A stretch of DNA of 9,445 nucleotides from JAFDZV01 sp966128725. GTDB lineage: Bacteria; Bacteroidota; Ignavibacteria; OLB7. The stretch is taken from contig CBHYLN010000175.1 in assembly GCA_966128725.1 (NCBI GenBank), positions 1 through 9,445 of the forward strand, read 5' to 3'. The position numbers and the translations under genes were made by a program. The notes beneath the pieces are model-generated. The model searched no databases. It saw nothing but the letters and a program-made list of their open reading frames with translations, and was not told the origin of the DNA. Every line of letters starts with the position of its first letter. Position 1 is the stretch's first letter. Shown piece after piece: positions 1 to 5,413 of this stretch.

Positions 1-270
1 AAGAAGGGGCGGCAGATCTATCTGGAGGGTCGTATCCAGTCGCGGAAGTACGAGGACAAGGAAGGCCAGACACGCTACATCACCGAGATCAACGTCAGCG
101 ACTTCGCCTTCCTCGACGGCGGGCGCGGCGCGGGTGAAGGCGGTGAGGGCGGCGGCCGTCCGGCGGCCAGTTCGTCCGGCGGATATTCCGGCGGCAGCGG
201 CGGCGGGGCAACCTATTCGGCGCCGGCCTCGGCCAGCAACGACGTGCAGGATGACGACCTGCCGTTCTGA
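1..270 (+). CDS. ssb: Single-stranded DNA-binding protein, C-terminal part (5' end outside window)
   Basis: Frame 1 is open from the first base to a TGA at 268-270 and gives the last 89 residues of an SSB. Residues 1-40 match the last strands of the SSB OB-fold (GRQIYLEGRIQSRKYEDKEG, then RYITEINV and F-LDG). Residues 41-80 are a Gly/Ser/Ala-rich disordered linker. The protein ends in the acidic tip DDDLPF, the conserved SSB-Ct that docks partner proteins such as PriA, RecQ, RecO and polymerase III subunits. SSB coats single-stranded DNA during replication, recombination and repair. The N-terminal half of the OB-fold and the start codon lie upstream of the window. A strong hairpin follows 55 bp after the stop, so the gene probably ends its transcript there. 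Identification is very secure because both the OB-fold end and the tip are present. Confidence 0.97.
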   Translation, partial: KKGRQIYLEGRIQSRKYEDKEGQTRYITEINVSDFAFLDGGRGAGEGGEGGGRPAASSSGGYSGGSGGGATYSAPASASNDVQDDDLPF

Positions 271-682
271 TCGATACCCTGATCGCGCCCAACAGTCGGC
301 TCCCCAACAGTTCTCGATGATCGTTGCGCCGGGCTCCGCCATATCGACGGGGCCCGGCGCGCTTCGTGAATGCCGCGTGGCGGATCGGCGCCGGCCGCGC
401 CGGGCCGTTGCTCTTGTGCGACCGATGACGCTCGCCCGGATGTTCGCTTTTCGCGGTGGCGTGTCATACATCAGCCGGGGCTGCAACGTTGCGCCGCAAG
501 CGCTATCTTTGGTGCCTCGTGAATCGTTGGTCGCCGGGCTCAACAACCCTGCATCCGCAGTTGCGCGCGCGGCCAAAACCCCGGCCATTCTCAACACGTG
601 TTCCGGCATCGTGGGGTGCCGTTCCGCTTTCCGTGCCGTGCCGGCGTTCGCCGCACGCGGCCACCAATCACTGTAGCGATTG
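271..682. other. Spacer between ssb and the MCE gene, no gene recognised
   Basis: This 412-bp spacer holds the hairpin at 326-360 and otherwise no recognisable gene. Open frames cross it on both strands, but their translations are Arg/Ala/Ser/Cys-rich and show no domain; they look like chance frames in GC-rich DNA. TATCTTTG at 504-511 matches the Bacteroidota -7 element TAnnTTTG and could promote the downstream gene with a 5' leader of about 170 nt. No TTG/TTTG -33 element sits at the expected distance, so the promoter reading is weak. Confidence 0.45.
326..360 (+). terminator. Strong GC-rich stem-loop downstream of ssb, possible terminator
   Basis: Arms 326-334 (GCGCCGGGC) and 352-360 (GCCCGGCGC) are perfectly complementary. 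The stem extends inward through a G-T wobble to about 13 bp, closing a loop of about 9 nt at 339-347. It lies 55 bp after the ssb stop, where a terminator is expected. No T-tract follows, so it is not a canonical intrinsic terminator. It could instead stabilise the 3' end of the ssb mRNA or be a repeat element. Confidence 0.5.
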
Positions 683-1627
683 ATGTCATCTTCCAAGGCT
701 CAGGTAATCCGCGTTGGCGTGTCCACCATCATTGCCTTAGCGCTCGTTGTTGGCGGCATCGTGTGGGGAAAGGGCGGATTCAGCGTCGACAATCGATTGG
801 TTCGCGTGCGATTCGCCAATGCCGCTGGCCTGGATCTGGGCGCGGCCGTTACGCTTAACGGCGTGCGCAAGGGCAGCGTAACCGCGCTGGATGCCACCCC
901 CGAAGGCGTTACCGTCACCATGCTTGTGGAGAACTCCTTTGCGCTGAAGCGTGATGCCCGCGCCGTGCTTGCCATGCTGGAGCTCACCGGCGGCAAGAAG
1001 ATCGAGCTTATTCCCGGCAAGGCCGATGCCGTGCTGCCGGCCGATGCGGTGATCGCCGGTGAGGTGCAGCCCGATGTGGCCGCGCTGCTTGCCGACGTGG
1101 AGCAGATCGGCTCCACCGTGAAAGTCACCCTGACGCGCGTCGACTCCGTGGTGGCCTCGCTGAACGGCCTGCTGGGCTCGCGCGAGTTCAACTCCGGCTT
1201 GAAGAACACGTTGAACAACCTTGAAAGCAGTAGCGGCGCGGTGCGCGAGCTTGCAGTGAACAACAGGGCGGCGATCGAGCGCGTGATCCACAATGTGGAC
1301 GCCACCGTTGGCGACCTGCGCACGCTTGTTAATCAGATCCGGCCCGGCGTGCAGCGGGCGCTGCTTTCGGTGGATTCCATCTCCGGCGACGGGCGCGCGC
1401 TGCTGCGCAAGCTGCAGGGCTCGCTGGCCAATGCCGATTCCGTGATCGTCCGTGTGGATGGCATCGTGGCCGACCTGCGCAACGGCAAGGGGCTTGCCGC
1501 CAGGCTGCTGAACGATGCCGGATTCGCGGCGCAGATCGACAGCACCGTGCGCGCCCTGCGCCTGATGATCCGCAACATCGACCGCCGGGGCGTGAACCTC
1601 AACATCGGGTTCGGCAGCGAGGACTGA
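683..1627 (+). CDS. MCE-domain (MlaD-like) lipid-transport protein
   Basis: This 314-residue protein is of the MCE/MlaD family, the substrate-binding part of envelope lipid transporters. After a short basic N-terminus, residues about 8-28 form one hydrophobic helix (VGVSTIIALALVVGGIVW) that should anchor it in the inner membrane. Residues about 36-115 form one MCE domain, with the hallmark pattern GLDLGAAVTLNGVRKGSV at 49-66 and GGKKIELIPG at 103-112. Residues about 130-300 are predicted helical or coiled-coil, rich in repeated V/L-N-D patterns, as in tails that build a periplasmic channel. I chose ATG 683; a TTG directly before it at 680 would add one residue. No Shine-Dalgarno is visible. 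MCE genes usually follow an MlaE permease and MlaF ATPase; here the neighbours are ssb and a repeat cluster, so the partners must be encoded elsewhere. The family assignment is strong; the transported lipid is unknown. Confidence 0.9.
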   Translation: MSSSKAQVIRVGVSTIIALALVVGGIVWGKGGFSVDNRLVRVRFANAAGLDLGAAVTLNGVRKGSVTALDATPEGVTVTMLVENSFALKRDARAVLAMLELTGGKKIELIPGKADAVLPADAVIAGEVQPDVAALLADVEQIGSTVKVTLTRVDSVVASLNGLLGSREFNSGLKNTLNNLESSSGAVRELAVNNRAAIERVIHNVDATVGDLRTLVNQIRPGVQRALLSVDSISGDGRALLRKLQGSLANADSVIVRVDGIVADLRNGKGLAARLLNDAGFAAQIDSTVRALRLMIRNIDRRGVNLNIGFGSED

Positions 1628-1639
1628 GGGCAAGCGCTT

Positions 1640-1657
1640 CCCGGGGCGTGGCCCGGG
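1640..1657. terminator. Stem-loop just after the MCE gene, terminator or repeat hairpin
   Basis: CCCGGG at 1640-1645 pairs with CCCGGG at 1652-1657 around a 6-nt loop, starting 12 bp after the MCE stop. It is well placed to end the transcript but lacks a T-tract. A longer version occurs at 9224-9242 in the second repeat cluster, followed by the same sequence, so it is also part of the interspersed repeat. Confidence 0.45.
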
Positions 1658-1752
1658 CTGGCCTGTGTCGCGCCGTTGGCGCGGGGTTATGCGGTCAGGA
1701 TTATGCGTTATGGCGAAATGCATCCGGCTGCGTCATGAGTCCCGGAATCCCC

Positions 1753-1800
1753 AACCTGTATATCCCGGTATACAACCTGTGCCGCGCCGTTGGCGCTTGG
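1753..1800. repeat. 48-bp repeat, copy 1, with TGTATA/TATACA palindromic core
   Basis: Positions 1753-1800 are identical base for base to 9152-9199, in the same orientation. The left part holds an inverted repeat, TGTATA at 1757-1762 and TATACA at 1769-1774 around TCCCGG. The right part holds the GCGCCGTTGGCGC palindrome. Flanks differ right after the block, which suggests that the unit itself is what is copied. Confidence 0.9.
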
Positions 1801-1847
1801 TTCTGCGCTATGCGCACGACGGCGTCTGAACGTTCGGGCCGTACCGA

Positions 1848-1883
1848 CATCATTCATAACCCATCACTCAGAACGCATCATGG
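1848..1883. repeat. 36-bp direct repeat, copy 1
   Basis: This block (CATCATTCATAAC..., ending in ATGG) matches 1943-1978 at 33 of 36 positions, with a period of 95 bp. All three differences are C/T transitions. Between the copies lies a variant of the GCGCC-GTT-GGCGC palindrome. Confidence 0.85.
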
Positions 1884-1942
1884 CTTGCCTGTGCCGCGCC
1901 GTTGACGCTGCGTTATGCGGTCTGATGTGTGTAATGGCACGC

Positions 1943-1978
1943 CATCATTCATAATCCATCACTCAGAACGTATCACGG
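1943..1978. repeat. 36-bp direct repeat, copy 2
   Basis: This is the second copy of the block at 1848-1883, with three C/T differences. A TTGACA and a TAGGTTTG motif follow directly after it. Confidence 0.85.
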
Positions 1979-2253
1979 TTGACAGCCCTGTTCCACGCTA
2001 GGTTTGGTCCGCGAATGCGGCTATATTCATGCGCTGCCGCGGCAATTCCCCGCATGTTCGGCGGCGGCAACGTGCCCACGGCCGGCACGTCGGATTCTTC
2101 CCACAACCCCCTCACAACAATCACGGCTTTCGCTTCGATCAATCGATCGTCATCGACGCGTGCAGCGTCGAGCACGTCGTTCGGCCACATCGTGTACACA
2201 TGGCCTGGTGTATCCGCAGTGGAATACCGCGGAGAAACGATATCGAACCGCAT
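1963..2253 (-). CDS. Possible small hypothetical protein, antisense and divergent to the methyltransferase-like gene
   Basis: From an ATG at 2251-2253 (minus strand) a frame of 96 residues runs to a TGA at 1963-1965. Its translation has a more protein-like composition than the other frames here, with stretches such as IEAKAVIVVRGLWEE and acidic and hydrophobic residues mixed. I recognise no family. It would start 23 bp from the methyltransferase start, head to head, and its last codons run into the 36-bp repeat. That overlap and the lack of a visible ribosome site argue against it. It could also be the remnant of an older gene. Confidence 0.2.
   Translation of the reverse strand: MRFDIVSPRYSTADTPGHVYTMWPNDVLDAARVDDDRLIEAKAVIVVRGLWEESDVPAVGTLPPPNMRGIAAAAHEYSRIRGPNLAWNRAVNRDTF
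1979..2006 (+). promoter_or_regulatory. Weak promoter candidate upstream of the methyltransferase-like gene
   Basis: TTG at 1979-1981 (part of TTGACA) is followed after 17 bases by TAGGTTTG at 1999-2006. This fits the Bacteroidota/Flavobacterium pattern TTG-N17-23-TAnnTTTG. It is only meaningful if the host uses such a sigma factor. The gene start would be about 270 bp downstream, an unusually long leader. Confidence 0.25.
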
Positions 2254-2276
2254 CCAGAATCTTGAACTGCGTGACA
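1979..2276. other. Spacer upstream of the methyltransferase-like gene
   Basis: This stretch of about 300 bp lies between repeat cluster A and the ATG at 2277. The plus frame of the downstream gene stays open through it back to 2004, but that extension is rich in Arg, Ser, Cys and Pro and looks noncoding. It contains the weak promoter candidate at 1979-2006 and most of a doubtful antisense frame. Confidence 0.4.
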
Positions 2277-4049
2277 ATGCGAACACATGCGGCAGTGGTG
2301 AAGCGTGATCCCGCGCCCGCGCCCCGCGCGACGGAATCCGAAGGGGTCCCAAACCTGCGACCAGGTACACACAGCCTGGCGCGCGTGCCGGTGCGCGCTG
2401 ATGCCAACGGAGGCCCCATTCAGCGCAAGATCACAATCGGCAGGGGGCACGATGCAAGGGAACATCGTGCGTTGCCGCAGTATACTCACGAACGATTGAT
2501 TCGCGGGAAGGACAAGGGGGAATTGCCGCAGGAGTTGGTAGCGCGGCTTGAGGCCGATGTGGCATCGGGCAAGGACCTGGGTTCGTACCCATCGTGGGAT
2601 GCGGCGATGGCCGCGCTTGTCCCGAAGACGAAATCCTCCTACCACGTTGGCTCCGGTGACTTCGGTAAACAACTCGACTACGCACGCAAGCACCCATACC
2701 GGCGTGTTACGGCAACCTCGCTGGATTCGCGCGAGGAGGTGCTCCACAAGTATGGGCATGCAGCCCAGCAAAACATTGATGCGCTGAGCGAAACCGGCGC
2801 CACCGTGCAGCACGGGGTGGACGCCACACAGCTTGAGCACACCGGCCCCGAACAACACGATCAGCTTGTGTGGGACTTTCCGCACACCGGGGTGTATGGC
2901 GGTGGCCACCAGAGGGCTCGAGATGCATTCATCTCGAACGCGGAGTTGATGGAGGGATTCATGCACAGCGCGCACAGCAAGGTCAAGCCCGGCGGTCAGA
3001 TGCAGATCAAGGTTGGAGGGTGGCCGTATATCCCGAACGCCGAGAAAGCCGCATTCAAGGGAGGGATTCCGTTCAAGGGGCTGGCGCAGGATACGAAATG
3101 GCAGGGGCCGCAGGAGAAAGCCTACCCGCACGCTGTGCATGTGGGCCGCACCGTCGGCGATGGCTTCTGGACAAAGCAGTCCAAGCGGCTGCGTTTCACC
3201 AAACCGCCCGAAGGCGGCGGATCGATGTTCGCGCCCCCACCATTTGTTGGAGGCTCGGCACCGCATGCGCATCAAGGCGGGACGGCGAGTTCAGGCAGTA
3301 TGCCAAACATGGCGCCCGCGCCAATGCCGCAATTCGGGTCGGATTATGTTGCGGATGAAGATTTTCCGCCAGAGGCCTTCGAATGGTTGGATCAGGCGGA
3401 ATCAGAGCATAAGCGTCGAGAATCAGAACCGAAGCATTCCGGCGGCGGGATGCCGAGCATGGCGCCGGTGGTAACCTCGCCGTATTTCGGTGGCGGCGGA
3501 AAGCCGAGCATGGCGCCGGTGGTAACCTCACCATACTTCGGCGGCGGCGGGATGCCGAGCGTGGCGCCGGTGGTAACCTCGCCGTATTTCGGTACGGGGC
3601 ATGGCGCGCAGCCGCATACGGGATCCCATCCACCCACCATTCCACCAACGTCGAAGTTCCTCAACCGCAGCTTCGGAGTTCCGTCGGCAACGTCGGTTCC
3701 GCCGAAGTCGAGCGTTGCGCCGGTGGTAACCTCACCATACTTCGGCGGCGGCGGCGGTATGCCGCCGACTTCGTACGGGTCCCACGGAGTGTTGGGCGAG
3801 GGACGGGAGAGTGCGGCCGACCAGTCCGAGAGCGAGGACGAGAGCGACATGCACATCGAGGATTTTACCCAGGCCGACTACGATGAGCACCGCAAGGCGA
3901 TGTTGTTATCGGACTCGACGTCGCGCGACGAGAAGGCGCGCATGACATACGGGAACCAGGGCCTGATGGCATGGCTTCAGGCGGCCGCTCCGCACATACA
4001 CCGGCAGATGCAGGAGATGCACGATCTGATCCAGAGAGGGATTATCTGA
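2277..4049 (+). CDS. BMT5-like (DUF2431) methyltransferase-fold protein with 17-residue repeat tail
   Basis: With the start at ATG 2277 this is a 590-residue protein. Residues 1-45 are a basic, Pro/Ala-rich, probably disordered leader, followed by PIQRKITIG at 47-55. Residues about 120-290 match the BMT5-like family (DUF2431), known from eukaryotic 25S rRNA uridine-N3 methyltransferases. The SAM-binding loop is VGSGDFG (124-130); the family motifs ATSLDSREE (146-154), HGVDAT (179-184), WDFPHTG (199-205) and a VKPGG turn (236-240) occur in order. Residues about 310-510 are Gly/Pro/Ser-rich with four copies of a 17-residue repeat, followed by an acidic patch (SESEDESD, 517-524) and a helical C-terminus. 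An in-frame start at 2004 is possible but its extra residues look noncoding. No Shine-Dalgarno is seen. It stands alone, convergent with the aminotransferase gene. Whether it methylates RNA or something else, and whether it is secreted, is unknown. Confidence 0.85.
   Translation: MRTHAAVVKRDPAPAPRATESEGVPNLRPGTHSLARVPVRADANGGPIQRKITIGRGHDAREHRALPQYTHERLIRGKDKGELPQELVARLEADVASGKDLGSYPSWDAAMAALVPKTKSSYHVGSGDFGKQLDYARKHPYRRVTATSLDSREEVLHKYGHAAQQNIDALSETGATVQHGVDATQLEHTGPEQHDQLVWDFPHTGVYGGGHQRARDAFISNAELMEGFMHSAHSKVKPGGQMQIKVGGWPYIPNAEKAAFKGGIPFKGLAQDTKWQGPQEKAYPHAVHVGRTVGDGFWTKQSKRLRFTKPPEGGGSMFAPPPFVGGSAPHAHQGGTASSGSMPNMAPAPMPQFGSDYVADEDFPPEAFEWLDQAESEHKRRESEPKHSGGGMPSMAPVVTSPYFGGGGKPSMAPVVTSPYFGGGGMPSVAPVVTSPYFGTGHGAQPHTGSHPPTIPPTSKFLNRSFGVPSATSVPPKSSVAPVVTSPYFGGGGGMPPTSYGSHGVLGEGRESAADQSESEDESDMHIEDFTQADYDEHRKAMLLSDSTSRDEKARMTYGNQGLMAWLQAAAPHIHRQMQEMHDLIQRGII
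3450..3755 (+). repeat. 51-bp coding tandem repeat in the tail of the methyltransferase-like gene
   Basis: Units of 51 bp encode the pattern [MK]-P-S-[MV]-APVVTSPYFGGGG. They lie at 3450-3500, 3501-3551, 3552-3602 and 3705-3755. The gap 3603-3704 is exactly two periods (102 bp) but has lost clear similarity. A degenerate fifth copy (MPNMAPAPMPQFG) lies at 3300-3338. All copies are in frame, so expansion or contraction would change tail length without breaking the gene. Confidence 0.92.
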
Positions 4050-4074
4050 GAACGTGTCGCTCGACAGTCGTCCT

Positions 4075-5280
4075 TCATAATTCCATCAGCCCGCGCTTCA
4101 AGCGTGCCACACCCTCGATGATATCAGCGTCGGAACAGGCATAGGAAAGCCGTATCGCGCTGGGCGCGCCGAAGGCAGAGCCGGGCACCGTGCCCACGTG
4201 ATGTTCGGCCAGCAGATACCGCGCCAGGTCCACATCGCTGGCCATGGCGCCGCCCAGATACGCCGACACATCCAGGAACAGGTAGAACGCGCCGTCGGGG
4301 CGGGGGAACGTGATGTTCGGCACATCCTCCATCAGCCCAACAATCAACTCCTTGCGCCGCGCGAACGCCGCCACCATCATCTCCATCTCCTCGTGAACTT
4401 CAAGCAGCGCCGTGTACGCCGCGCGCTGGCTGATCGAGGAGGGATGCGACGTGGTCTGGCTCTGGATACGGCCGGCCGCCGCGATCACGTCGCGCGGACC
4501 GCACATGTAGCCGATGCGCCACCCGGTCATCGCATATGCCTTGGAGACACCGTTCACCGTGATCGCCAGATCCGCCAGCTCGGGCATCGAACCGATGGAG
4601 AAATGCCTGTGGCCGTCGAACACAATCTTCTCGTACAGCTCGTCGGAAATGGCGTACACACCGGCGTCGGCCAGGATGCGGCCAAGCGCCTCCAGCTCCG
4701 GCTGGGTATAGATCACCCCGGTCGGGTTCGATGGCGAGTTCAGGATAATGGCGCGGGTGGCGGGTGTGATGGCGGCCTGCAGGGCGGCGGGCGTGATCTT
4801 GTAGCGTTCTTCAACCGTTGTGGGGATCAGCGTCGGTTTGCCGCCGGCGATGCGCGCAAGGTCCGGGTAGCTGGTCCAGTACGGCGCCGGTATCAGCACC
4901 TCGTCGCCTTCGTCGATCACCGCCATCAACGCGTTGGCGATCGCCTGTTTGCCGCCGGCGGTAATCAGCACCTGCGAGGGCTCCACGTTGATCGCGTTGT
5001 CGCGCGCGAACTTCGCGGCAACCGCCGTGCGCAGCTCGGGGATTCCGTCGGCCTGCACATACTTCGTGAAGTTCGCCTCGATGGCCGCGATGCCGGCGCG
5101 TTTCACAACGTCCGGCGTGGGGAAGTCCGGCTCGCCGGTGGAGAAGGAGATCACGTTGATCCCTTCGGCCTGCATCCGTTTCTGTTCGGCGGCGATGGCA
5201 AGCGTGGTGGATTCGCCCACCGACATCGCGCGTTTGGAAAGGCGGCGCGTCGCCGTGTCGTGATTGTTGTTCGTGCTCAT
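4075..5280 (-). CDS. aspC: Aspartate aminotransferase, class I PLP-dependent (subgroup 1b type)
   Basis: This 401-residue PLP enzyme exchanges the amino group between aspartate and 2-oxoglutarate, giving oxaloacetate and glutamate in the cytosol; relatives also accept aromatic substrates or prephenate. Typical fold-type I motifs are in place: FSTGEPDFPTP at 46-56, TAGGKQA at 107-113, W135 stacking on the cofactor, NPTG at 185-188, SDELYE at 212-217 with the pyridine-binding D213, the Schiff-base lysine K247 in SKAYAMTGWRIGY, R255 for the phosphate, and R377 in IRLSY for the substrate carboxylate. K111 fits the distal-carboxylate lysine of Thermus-type enzymes. The length is normal for the family. 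I chose ATG 5278-5280; an in-frame extension of 23 residues upstream lacks family similarity. It lies 133 bp downstream of dnaE on the same strand and ends 25 bp from the convergent methyltransferase-like gene. Confidence 0.93.
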   Translation of the reverse strand: MSTNNNHDTATRRLSKRAMSVGESTTLAIAAEQKRMQAEGINVISFSTGEPDFPTPDVVKRAGIAAIEANFTKYVQADGIPELRTAVAAKFARDNAINVEPSQVLITAGGKQAIANALMAVIDEGDEVLIPAPYWTSYPDLARIAGGKPTLIPTTVEERYKITPAALQAAITPATRAIILNSPSNPTGVIYTQPELEALGRILADAGVYAISDELYEKIVFDGHRHFSIGSMPELADLAITVNGVSKAYAMTGWRIGYMCGPRDVIAAAGRIQSQTTSHPSSISQRAAYTALLEVHEEMEMMVAAFARRKELIVGLMEDVPNITFPRPDGAFYLFLDVSAYLGGAMASDVDLARYLLAEHHVGTVPGSAFGAPSAIRLSYACSDADIIEGVARLKRGLMEL

Positions 5281-5377
5281 ACGCTGTGTTTGCCGGATGC
5301 CGTGCGCGCACCCGTTAAAGAGCCGATTGGGGCGCGCCGAATGCCCCACGTCCCGGGGGTGGCCACGCCGTTGTTGT

Positions 5378-5397
5378 TGGCGCGTTTGCGTGCGCCA
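5378..5397 (-). terminator. Small stem-loop between dnaE and the aminotransferase gene
   Basis: TGGCGC at 5378-5383 pairs with GCGCCA at 5392-5397 around an 8-nt loop, 16 bp past the dnaE stop on the minus strand. There is no T-tract, so termination is uncertain. The 133-bp spacer is otherwise featureless and no promoter for the aminotransferase gene is evident. Confidence 0.25.
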
Positions 5398-5413
5398 GTG
5401 CGTGCGGGGGAGC

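Larger units (their letters stand above)
1639..1978. repeat. Interspersed repeat cluster A (REP-like)
   Basis: This noncoding stretch is built from short blocks that recur at 9019-9445. Block 1639-1682 recurs at 9223-9267 with one indel and two substitutions. Block 1689-1712 recurs at 9069-9092 with one mismatch. Block 1753-1800 is identical to 9152-9199. Block 1811-1845 matches 9411-9445 with two mismatches. The small palindrome GCGCCGTTGGCGC occurs at 1670-1682 and 1784-1796, with a variant at 1896-1908. A 36-bp block is directly repeated at 1848-1883 and 1943-1978. Open frames here are stretches of repeat and carry no protein signal. The composition fits a family of palindromic extragenic elements; no transposase is present in the window. 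Confidence 0.85.

Noticed and set aside
134..676. A 180-residue plus-strand frame overlapping ssb and the following spacer
   Set aside because: It overlaps the well-supported ssb end in another frame, runs through a strong hairpin, and its composition is that of chance frames in GC-rich DNA.
737..1723. A 328-residue minus-strand frame opposite the MCE gene
   Set aside because: The MCE domain and membrane helix are clear on the plus strand; the reverse frame is His/Gln/Gly-rich without motifs.
1639..1978. CRISPR array
   Set aside because: The repeats differ in length and spacing, with no regular spacers of 25-40 bp between constant repeats and no cas genes nearby.
2020..2253. Biotin ligase fragment, because of a WPNDV string in the minus-strand frame
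   Set aside because: Only this five-residue string matches; the surrounding biotin-ligase motifs are absent.
2004..2276. N-terminal extension of the methyltransferase-like protein to a start at 2004
   Set aside because: The added 91 residues are rich in Arg, Ser, Cys and Pro and unlike the rest of the protein; ATG 2277 gives a sensible leader.
2139..3275. A 378-residue minus-strand frame opposite the methyltransferase-like gene
   Set aside because: The plus strand carries recognisable methyltransferase motifs over the same bases, and the minus translation matches no family.
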